Shown piece after piece: positions 12,201 through 24,200 of a DNA stretch of 64,000 nucleotides (positions within the stretch are counted from its first letter, which is position 1; each line of letters opens with the position of its first letter). This DNA comes from Acanthaster planci (taxonomy: Eukaryota > Echinodermata > Asteroidea > Valvatida > Acanthasteridae), in contig NW_019091507.1 of the NCBI RefSeq assembly GCF_001949145.1, positions 199,837-263,836 of the forward strand, given 5' to 3'. A program made the position numbers and the translations under genes. Below the pieces are notes generated by a model that saw nothing but the letters and a program-made list of their open reading frames with translations, was not told where the DNA came from and searched no databases.

Positions 12201-15200
12201 TGGGAAGGGACCTGTGACTGGCCTTTGGAAGGGAGTTGTGACTGGCTTTGTGAAGGGACTTGTTAAAGGACTTGTGATGGACTCGAATGAAACACTAGGT
12301 GTACATGTAAGTCAAAAGGTATCTTCTGGCTCAGTTTGTTTGTTGTTGATCGTTCTATTTAGAGTGTTTTTGTCCTTGTTTGTGTACTTTCTGCATCAAA
12401 ATTTGTTTGTGGGAGAAGGGAGGAAGAGCTTTTTCTGGAAAAGCCGAATAGTAAGAATGCTTGAATGGCACTGTCCAGAGGTTTCAGGTTCAAATCCCAA
12501 GTTGGCAAACTTCTCAGCTCATTTAAATCTCACCTGACATGTAATCTGATGTGACCCTTGGAATGGAAAAATAGTAGCTGAAAAGGGTATCTGGCTTTGT
12601 TTTTCAACCTGCAGAAGCCAAACGGATGTAAATGACAAATATTTCTGACATTCTTTAACACTTTAATTGTGAACCCAACTGATGCGCAAAGTGGGAAATA
12701 CAACTGACTATCCAGTGAAATTACAGATCTCCAGTGCAGCTCAGAAATTGAAACTTATTATTTTCTGGATGAGTCAAATGGAACGTAAAGACTTTTCCTT
12801 CCCCCCCCCACAGTGTTGCATTTAGGACATACGACATTCACAGCGGAGTCAGAACTATCCACTGGCGTCTCTGGGACCCCGTCACAGAGACAGAGTATGG
12901 AAGCCAGACAATTCCTGCCAGGAGAATCAATGCGGTATGTGCGGCAAGACAGACTTTGAATATTTTACTCGGCTTGAAACCTAGTGCCTCAAAAAATAAC
13001 ATTCCTGCCAAATTCATTTTTTTGTCATAAGTTCATCAATGCAGTGTTTTGAAAGACCTTATAACAACTTTGCTCGTTTTCAGGGAAAGCACATCAAGTG
13101 TGCAATTCAGTTGGAAAAAATATAAGTGAAACAGAGTTAAACAATGAAAAGGACAATTTCTGAACATTTCCCTTTAATTTTGTCATGTCCTCTGCTTAAG
13201 ATAATTATTCATAGAGATTTGCAGCGCATTACATTAACATAGTGCATATTTTGCAATTTTAGGACACGGACTGTGATCCAGTTAGCTGTATGTGTGTCCC
13301 GATTGGTGACTGTTATGCCGCAGACTACGGATTTAATCCAACTTTCCACATTGGTGCCCATGACACTGATTACTTCATCACTCTGACGGTTACCAACCAT
13401 GCCAGACTGGTAACAACTCAAACAATCCGGGTATGTGCAGATTAGACCCAAAAGCAACTTTGGACTATTGAGATTTCTTACCATTTTAGTTGGGGTGAGT
13501 TCGTGTCAGTTTGCATTTGCAATTCTCAGGTCGGATCGGTTAGGAAAAGCCGTCGTGGTAAAAAACCCAATAAGTGTAAAAAAAAACATGCAACAGTGTG
13601 AAAATTCAAATGGTTCATATTACCACAGACTGCAGAGTCACAATGCCTGGTATAACGAAGAGTTTTCCCCTGCTCTACTCATTTCTACACTCCAACCAGG
13701 ACTTTGAAAGAAATACGTTTTAACACTTTTCTGCTCTCTCGATAATTATTCCAGAAGAATTTATGCAATGTGTATAAGTTTGGCTAAAACTCCCCCCCCA
13801 AACAAAAAACTTTTCTCTGGTCGATCTAGATATTTTTGTTTTTACAGAGGGAGCATGTTTGATTTTAGGTCTGTTCTTGTCGGTTTTACTTCAACTTTTC
13901 ATGGGTTGTGGTTGTGTTTGGTTTTAGGGGAGCTGATATTCGTTTTCAGGTTGGTTTGGCTTGGTCAATCTGACCCGATGCATCAATCACGGCAGTAAGT
14001 AGCTGGTGCATTAATGCAGACTGTCTATGTATAAATAATTTGACTCTGCACATCATTTATAACTTTGTCCGACTCGCAGGTAACAGTGGACACATCCGCT
14101 CCCCAAGCCGGTGTGGTGCATGATGGGATACGTGGATCCAATGAGGTGGACTTTCAGGAAGGCAGTGACCTCTCGGCTCACTGGGAAGGGTTCTTTGACA
14201 AGGAAAGTGGCGTCAAGTTTTACCAGTATCTGTTTGCCACATCTTGCTGGATGCATGAGGCCGCAATTGGAAGAGTCAGAGATGAGGTAAGTTGTAAATG
14301 GACCTGGATTTTCCTTGTGTGAAGGCCTGACTGAGTGAAATTGTCTTTTTCACATATTGATGAATGGCCAGTTTGAAGCTTTCAAATTGTTGATAAAATT
14401 TCACATTGCTAATAAGTTAAGCTTATGTATCGCTCAGTTAGTTAAGCAGTGAGCACAATTCTTTTGTGACAATGATGTTGGGGGTGAGGGGGACTGTTAG
14501 TGGCAATTTTTTCATGTTACCATCTCTTCAGATGACAAGGACTACTTCCACTCATGCGAGTTGGACAGCGCCCTCTCCTGGCCGATACTACGTCACTGTC
14601 ATTGCGTACAACCGAGCCCTGGAGCCATCAGAGGTTGTCTGCTCTGATGGCGTCGTGATCGATGGGAGCCCTCCTGAGTTGTCTCAGATCGTCATTGGCT
14701 ACGTTCGGATGTGGCCGGGACTGGCCAAGGATGCTGAGGGTCGGACGTGGTATATTGATGAGCGCCGTAGGAAGACGGAGCTGTTTAATGCATCCAGTGG
14801 ATGCAGGTAGGCTGCTCCTGAGTCCAAAGATGATAGGCCTTCTTATCACACTCATTTTGCCGATACTAGAGCTTAAGAATGGTGTTCATGAAAATCATTT
14901 GGAGACTGCTGAGCTTGTGTCTTTGAGCAAGATACACCACAGTGGTGGCTCCTGTGCACTTGATTCCTTTCTTGTGTACCTGAACTGCCAAGGAATGTCA
15001 AATAATTTCTCACACGTCACTCTTGTTCTGCATCTAGTTCCAAGGCTGCTATGGTAGACGATCTGTCTGTTTATCCTGAGATGGTCAGCACCAATGACTC
15101 CTCAGTGATACTCCGTGGAGACCTGGATTGCCTGTGGATCCCAGCCATTGAAGAGAAGTTCTTCCTTCCAACTGACAAACACGTATGTTTTCTTTGATCA

Positions 15201-18200
15201 GATCTAAAAAAAAAATGGTCTAGTCACATAGCTTGATGTTCCAGAACTTGTTACAAAATATGCTCAAGTTTATATTTCAGCTGGGGCAATTACTGATGGG
15301 TAAGCCACATCCAAATGTCATGGCTATGGCTGCCATTAATATACCAGTTGCCAGCTAGCAGCTGAACTTATTCCAATAAACATGTTTGATAATATGAAAC
15401 CTAGCCAATTATTTCAGAAGTAGCATCAGAATAAGATGCACCATGGTAAATAGCTTGATCTGGCTTACAGGGAACAATGATATATTTTGCCCGTGTACTA
15501 TCCGCTCTGAGCGGTAACAAAAGAGGGCGTGTTTTTAAATGAAATTAACAGTCCTGTGGTACAAACTTGCTGCATAGGCACACCTGTTTATGCGCATTTA
15601 ATGTGGGGCATACACAGTACGTACAACAAATTTATTCTGGATTGAATGGTCTTCCACGACGAATGGATTGGAAAACTTTGTATGAGTCCATCTTTCTTTC
15701 GTCGGTGAAGGTGCACATCATTTTAGTGTCGATAGTTCTAAATGGTTTGGATGCCTAGTTTGCACAAATGGTAAGAAGAAATCCCCCCAGCATACATTTT
15801 CATTGGCATTTTGTGTCGTCAATGACAGGTGAATGTTTCCTGGATGGGAGAGGATCCCGAGAGCTCCATCTACGACTACCAGATTGGGTACACCTTAGAT
15901 CACAGGCCTGACTTCGTAGCCAGCATATCAACATCAGGTCATGACCACTTTGTAATGTACCATCCCGATATCAGCCACGGGTCTGTTCTACATCTGATTC
16001 TGACGGCAGTGAACAAGGCCCAGCTATCAACGACCAAGGTGTGTACATGTTATGATCACTATACTGGACTTAAAATAAGAAATGATATGGTCTACTACTA
16101 TCAATAACCATGTATACTATGGTACTAGTCCTCCGTGTTGATGTTGTCTTGGTTTGTGCAGGGGATCGGTCCAGTTATAGTGGACACCACCCCACCCATT
16201 TTTGTTGGGCATGTCGCTGTCCGTGTGGAGGGTGAGTACTTAGTTGCTGAATGGGGAGACGACGGCTTCACTGATGATGAGGATACAGGCCTGAGATATC
16301 AAGTTGCCATTGGTGAGTTTATATCAGACCTGCCTCTATTAAATGCCATTATTTTCTTTAATGATTGTGTGCATTTTAAATGGGTTGCCTGATGGGCCTT
16401 TTGACTTTCATTTCAAGAAAGTGTTCAGTGTAGTGGAGAGAAAAGTTGCTCTAGCAACATTGATTAAAATTGCATATAAATCACAACTTCAAGGATTAAT
16501 TTTTCCCTCTTTCGATGTTGGACGTTTCCTCATACTGCAATAACTAAGACATTGACATTAATGTAATCAGTAGAATTTATCTTTCTTCACACAAATTACT
16601 TTCACGCATCATTGCAGGTAGCAGCCCAGGTGGCACGGAGACCCTTTCTTACCTGACAGAAAAATACTACAGAATTGGTCCGTGTTCATCCCAAACATCC
16701 TGTGCGGCATTCTCATTGGATGACCTAAACTGGCATCTCCATGGTGACCATGAATATTACGTGTCTGTCAGAGCACAGAATGGTGCTGGATTGACAACAG
16801 TGGGGATCTCATCTGTTTATAGACACATTGTGCAGTTGCCATCCCTGGGCGTTGTATTGGATGTTGCTCCGCCAGGAGAAGAAGTGGCTGTGGACTTTGG
16901 GGTAATATACGCTGAAAGCAAAGCTACCTAGTACAAATGATATTTTCCTAAACCGATAGAAAAAACTAATCAAGCTATTTCCATAAATTACTCAATCAAA
17001 AACCAATACTCTCATCAACGATTAAGGAAAGCTCATACTCAGTCTGATCGAAAGTGAATAGGATCATGAATATTTAAAATTTTTCACAAAGATTCTTGTG
17101 GCAAATCTGCAAACAATAAACACATTTTGACAGTGGCAAATTTTGCTGGAAATATGTTTTGACGTCAAATCTTGTTTGGATTTTGACTCAAGTGAGGCAA
17201 GAAATGGCTTTTAGACAGTTCATTGTTTAACTTCAATAATGGTAGTAACCAAATAGTTCCAGTCAAAGGGAAACCATAATTAGCCAGCCAGCTGATTTCT
17301 GCTGTTCTGACCTGTCTCCCCCTGATAGGTTGCCCAGGACATAGACGTGCAGATGGACACCACCAGCATCTCAGCTCGGTGGTATGGCTTTGAGCATCCC
17401 CATCTTGATATCAGCTACGAGATTGCCGTCGGATTGGAAGGTGACATCTCAGATGTCAGTGGTGGTTACATCGGTATTGGCAATGTAACTTTCTATCATC
17501 TGGACGGACTGAATCTTACTCTACTCATGGTAAATAGGGGAAATGCACAAAACTTGACATGACCCTGGTTACATGCATTTCTTGAAGGAAAGCATAGACT
17601 TTTTGAACTCAGTCTCAGATTGATCTCCAAGCTGCGCATTTGAGCACATGCCACACATGGGCGAAACGGGGGGGGGAGAATTGAACAGGCTACCCCCGCC
17701 CCATTTTACTTGAAGGCCTACTTTAGTTTTATTCATTTATTTATTTGCAGAAGCAATCTGTTATTTGCCAAAGATGGAGCATCTTCACTAAACAAAACTT
17801 GCCCTCATATGGGTTTCCGTGTCCTTAGACACAAGTTCCGCAGGGACTCTTGTGGAATCAAACCCCTCGAGACAGGTTTTGCCCCAACGTAATTGTGGGA
17901 AATGCCAAGTTTTGCCAAATTCTGTGCAAATGGAATCAAGACTTATTCCCCAAGAGTATATTCCAGTGTTCCAGTAAAGAGTATAGTACAGTCTCGCAGG
18001 CTGTGATTCCTCAAGAGTCCCTGCGGAACTTGTGTCTAAGGACACGACAACCTTTGTTTGGTGAAGACTCCCCATCTTGTTTTGTCTTTGTTCTCTATTC
18101 ATGTCACCATTTCTATGCCCAGTATATCTCTTAATATAACCTTTTTTTGTAATTTGTAAGTATGAGTTTCTGTTTTTAATGTTCGTATCATGCCCTGAAG

Positions 18201-21200
18201 TGTGTATCTCATTTTGATCTCTTCGGTATTCTAAATAGTCAAACGTTTTACCTTAAATAGTTAATCTACGTCTTTTACTGATCCACGACCAGATGTAAGG
18301 CAGCAGGTCCACAGATCACAGTAATTTTATTGCTTTTGCTGCCCCTGGCCCATCTGGGATTACTGATCTGTTTTGTACCGTACCAATTGTTCTGTGTTTT
18401 CTTGTCATGTCTACTGTTTTGGCCAAATAAATAATAAAAATAATAATGGTTGTCAGTTTTGGCTGTCGGGAAAGCACAGACTGTTTTGCTTGCTTGATGT
18501 GATTCAGTTTGTGGTACTTATGTGTAGCCATTTTTATTATCTCACTTTCCTCAAACAGACCTATTACGTGACTGTCCGCGCTATCTCTGAAGCTGGCAGT
18601 GTCTCCGTTACCTCAGATGGTCTCAAAGTCATTCAGGAGGGTCAGTTATTGGAGGGAGCTACAATCAAAGATGGGCTTGGCTGTGGTGAAAGTGAGGCCT
18701 TTGGTTTGTCACCATCTTTTTCCTTCAGATTGATTCAGGGTTCAGGGCTTGCCTTTGCAAAATCTCGATTAGACTCGGAACATGTATGCGTAATATTCTA
18801 TTTAAAATGCTGATGTAACATTCATGACCTGTTATACTAGCATCCTCAGATAATGTCCCCAACTCTCTAACAGCTATTTTCCCAGCGCTATAAGGTTCCC
18901 AAGTGTTATGATGCTTCCTAAGAATGATTGTACGGGGTGTCTTAAAAAGGGAAAGGAAGATGAATGCGCTTGATGCTTGACTGTGACCAAAATTGTGGTA
19001 AACGGTAGCAATTTTCTGTTTCATTTTGACTTCCTCTTTTGCACGACACCAAGAAATCCAAATTTCCGTCACATGTGACTGAGCACGAAGTGGTTTAATG
19101 GACCAAGTCAGAAAGGGCTTTGCACCGAATAGCTGTTTTGATGTTGAATTCGTACTGTTCAGAGATGGCTTTTTTTTCAGAATAACACAACCTTTGCTGG
19201 AATCTCCAAATACATGACACGCATTTAAAAGTGATTAGAACAAGGGCAGAACTTATCATTGAAAGAAATGGGGGACATGTTGAAGAACACTGGGCTTGGC
19301 TTCAGTGTGAATAAGCCCCTAACAGTGGTTGTCTTTGAATTAATGAGTTTGGTAGTGTTCTTAGTGCTTTATATGCTGTGCAAACCTGTAATTCATCTGG
19401 TGCAAAGCCATTTCTGACAGGATCAATTAAACCACTTCATGCTCAGTCGTGTGTGAGGGAAATTTGAATTTCTTGTTGTCACATGAAAGAAGACACACTG
19501 AAACAGATTATATCTACCACTTTAACTAGTCACATTCATGAAACAGATTAACCAATCTTGATTTTCTTTTTCTTAGACACCCTGTATAGTGAATGCACAT
19601 GAACCATGGAATGTGTTGTCCTACTTAATCAGGCTGTCGTAATAAGTACTTCTCCACAAAGGAAACTGGTAACATTAAAACAGGAAAAACAGCATAGATA
19701 TACATGTACATTGGTATTAAAAAAATTTGAAACATCAAAAAACTATGAAGTTTTCAAGGATTAAACACAATGTCAGCCAAACATGTTAAGAAAACAGTGA
19801 AAACAATTCAAGGAGTACAGAATTTTGAATTAAACAGGAAATTAGACACCATTGGTGAACAATGGCAAAAAGGTATTGTTTTACGTCCTTCCACCGCCTT
19901 GTGTTGTTTTATCAGCATTTTTATTCACGAAAAATTGCTGAGGCTCCGCCATACCTTTGCAGTGCCTCCAAGTGTTTTTTAAAGATTTGTACAGTGTGGA
20001 CAGCTTCAGAGGCACCAACTCTGCAAGGAGTATTCCATCATTTTTATGTTTTTTTCGCAAAGCTGTGCAAATGACGTCACCCCTTGCTACAGCTCATCTC
20101 ATTAGATCAGCCCCTCTAGCATCCCCCACATTCACTGATTCTTGCCTCCTTCTTCCAGTGTCTGTTCCTCCAGGGTTGTCCCATCACTCATCTGCTGCTG
20201 ATCAACCCTGTCAGGATGACATCACCTACCAGTCCTCCTCCTCAGACATCTGAACTCATGGAAACATTCCCTCCTCTCACTCTGGCTCTCTCCTCACCGA
20301 CAGTCTCTTGCTTTGCTCTTGCAGCTTCTGTTCCTCCAGGGTTGTCCCATCACTCATCTGCTGCTGATCAACCCTGTCAGGATGACATCACCTACCAGTC
20401 CTCCACCTCCGACATCTCAGCTCGTTGGACCATCCCTGAGATGCTGCAGCCCTTTGTGACTAACATCCGCTGGGCGTTCGAACAGGAGATTGAGATTAAC
20501 TTAGGTAAGTCTGATGAAAAACTTTGATGTTTAATCAGAATTAATCAAATTCTTAGTTCGTAAATAATTCTTTTATAAGAATTCATTACATTCTGAATGC
20601 CGTTTTCTTACAAAATAGAAATAAAGTAGCGAATAAGCTGTCCCAATGGCTTTAACTCAACTGAAGTGACCTAAACTATGCAATACTTACATGTTTATAG
20701 TAGTCCAACGATTTGATTACCTTGCAGTCCCTCCCAAAGGAAGTTAGTGTTTTGCCAGACCACAACCCTCTTAACCGTATTGCATTAACCTCATATTAAA
20801 CTCTGTTGGGTTCTTGTTCTTTCTATCTCTCACAGGTTATGAAAACCGAACAGTGGTGTGGACCACATTGCTTGAGGATGAAGATCTGGGCACGGCATTC
20901 CAACATGTTGGGGCTGGTGTAGGGTTGGAAGGCGGAGCTCACTACAGATCAAAGGTAATGGCTTATTTCTATTTCCATTCAAATTCTGCTCTTCAGTGTT
21001 GCAGCTGAGTGTGGATGGAGAGAGCTGGTCGATAAACTGTTTTGGTTCATTTTGTGTTTTATTTTCCAGGTTCACTTTTGCCATGTTAGCATTTGCTTCC
21101 AGCCCATCATGACTGATGGATTCTGGGTATTGTCCGAACCTCCCGAGGTCGGTCAGGTCACAGTAAGCAACATTGAGTCCACACAAGGCAGAACAGAGAT

Positions 21201-24200
21201 CCACGTGGCCTTCCAGCCTTTTGCGCATGATTACGTCCTTCATGACAACCCACAGGAATTGATGGATTTCTATGAGTGGAGCATTGCTGAAGATGGTAAT
21301 GACAGAGCCCTGCTGAGTCAGTGGACACGAATCCAGGATTTGACGATTACTGGAGAAATGGTGAGTCTGTATTTGTTTTTTTCGCTTCTTTAAGCAAGTA
21401 TTATGATTAGTAATGAGCAAGTATTGCGATTCTTTAGAAGAATTACAAACAGCCAGAAAAAGTGCAGAAAATGATGGGAAAAAAGTTTACATATTTTGGA
21501 CAGATAAAAAAGCCATTTTTGACTACGACAAAATATGGAGAGTACATTCTAAGAAACGTATGTTATATAGAAGCACCATCTTTAAAGGGAGCATTATACA
21601 TTCACTGGCTAAATTGGTTTCATTTCTTTAAATCATGCCTGAAAGGCCAGTTCCTTAAAAGCAGAATGGTAGATAACTGGCCAATTTGTTAATGATTCCA
21701 ACTTTGAGAAAAACCTTTAAAATCTGCCCAAGAATCATAGTACAAAAGATCAGGACGATAACTGTCTGTTTCTTGCAAACCTGGTTCTTGAATGCAACAT
21801 GCTTGTTCCAAACCCCACTTCACGTCTCTTACTCCAAAGGCCCGCTTCATGGCCTTCTACAGTGGACAGTTAGACCTGGATGTCTGTCTTCGGCTATCAG
21901 TCAGAGGCTACAACAAGGCCGGCCTATCCTCCATCGCTAGCACAGAGATTGTTAACTGTGACGATGTGACACTTGTCATGCCCCATGTTGTCATTGATGC
22001 AGATCGTAAGTTTCCTTTTTGCCATGTAGCAACAGGCGTTACCAGCTGGGTCCACATATGGATTAGGTTTTCAGTTGCCAGCGTATTCCAAGGATTTTAC
22101 CTACAACACTTTTCTGGGGTTTTTCGCTCACCACTACATCCAGTCAATTCTTCTCATTGTGTCCTTTCTACCAGTTTCTTCAGACTTGTTAGCTACAGTG
22201 CTTAAGGCATTTTTTAGGAATCCTTGGTGTCATTACCGGAAAGAATTAATGATAATTTTAATAATATGTACCGGGTAAATACAGGCCATTAGTATACACA
22301 CGCATGGTAGACGACCAGCTTGTGTTTATGCAGTCACAGAAATCCACCCACATAAAGTCTGAGAAGTTTGTGGCGGCAGACCGTGAGCAAACTGTACACA
22401 GCCTGTTGTGGTGGGGTTAATTTCTTGAAGTTGCAACCTTGCAGCCAGCTTCTTTCAACTTTGTCAAGACATCCCCTTAATGGCACTGTTTCATTTATAA
22501 CAGATGAAGTTAACATTGAGCAGAATGCAATGTGGCCCGAGCCAGACAAGAACTACGTCTCGTCTACGTCCTTCTTATCAGCCGTCTGGCCCACACTGCG
22601 CCACAGGGACTACTTCTGGGCAGCCATTGAGGACGCTGGATTGACAGACTTTGGAGACTTGGACAAGGGTCTGCAGTACCCGTGTGATCACCCAAGGGCT
22701 ATCTCCTGTGGCAGAACAGGTAGAATAATGAATTTGAATGATCAATTTTTTATTGTTTCGACCACCACTTCCTGAGGTAATTTGGAAACAAATACCATGA
22801 TGAACACTCAGTTTACAGTTGTTTTAAATGAAGATTTATAGTTTGCATATGGGGTACAAGCCGCTCTGCGGTGCTGACGATGTCACGTAAGTCATCGCAC
22901 CTGCTGCACTGCAGAATAGCTAGTATATGTAGAGTATATATGTGGTGCAATTCTATGTTCACTTGACTTTTCTTTATAGTGCTGCCAAACCTCTTATTAC
23001 AAATCTTCCAATCCATTTTGTTAAATACTGGCAATATTTTGTGTTCATGCTACAGGCTTTTGAACCTTTGTGAGCAATTTCAGTGTTATGGAATTTCGTC
23101 CAAAATTCAAACATGTTGGAGTCTGGAAATTGGGCAAGAATTCAGCTGAGTTACCTGGTACCCTTGTAAAAATCTCAGAAAATCCCACAGAAACATTGCA
23201 GAAGTTCTTTAAACTTGATAAATTCTAGTATAAAGTCATTATTACTTCCACTTCACATACTGAACAAAGACATTATTTTGGGGTGCATTTTAAAAGATTT
23301 CAGTCTTGCAAAATAGCATTTTACCAGAACTTTTTAGCGATTGATTGAAACTGTCATTTATGAATCACTACGTTAGGAGTTTGATTAAATTTTACCTTTT
23401 GTGAACTCTTAACGTTAGAGGCCCAATAAATGCCCAAATTGAAGTGCCCAGTGTTGTGGTCAGTGCCACCTCCAGGTATGCAATCTTCGAGAGTAAGATG
23501 CTCACAAACAGTGTTGTTATCAAGCCTAAACTTTCCCGAGTCCTCGAAATTACCAATTTTAAGTTGGCAGGCTATTAGTGTCCATGCTGGGTGGGCCATG
23601 CAGCAATTCCTTGTGCTTTTTTATTTCAGTAGTCCCCAAATAACCAGTGAAATAATAAACAACATGGATTATGCAACCATAAAAGAAAGAAATTAACATA
23701 CGCACCACACGATTTGTGAGGTGTGAACGGTACTTACCGTACATTTACAAGTCTACTGAGTCCCTCTGGACTGGTGTCCTTTATTTCCGACACCTGAGTA
23801 GAGTGAACTGTAAACAACAACCAACGAAAAAATGACTGCCTTGTCCCTGGAGAGCTTGCATGTGTACGTCTGGCCAGCGGGCCGGTCAGCTGCTAGGGCT
23901 AGGCTGAGTTGAGACATGACACGGCACGGTGTTTAATGACTGATATTATTTTTAACATGGTGCCATATAAGCCACTCAGAGTATATGCCGCAGTGTAGCT
24001 AGGTTATAGTCATGAACCGTTGTGCCCAGTGTATGCAGATCCTGTTAAGATTTGAACATGAATGATGTATGGGACTTGTTATTAAAAAGAATGAACCAAC
24101 ATTCATCAAAATTGGCATGGAAGATAGCATTAGAAAGTTGTTTTTTCAATTTTTGTAGATAAAGAGTTTGTCAACATCCCTGATTTGGCCCTTTCACATG

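Noticed and set aside
11833-12537. 234-codon open frame with GLVTGLGKGLV repeats
   Set aside because: It is a translation of the 24-bp minisatellite plus N bases. Units divisible by three stay open by chance, and there is no link to the neighbouring exons.
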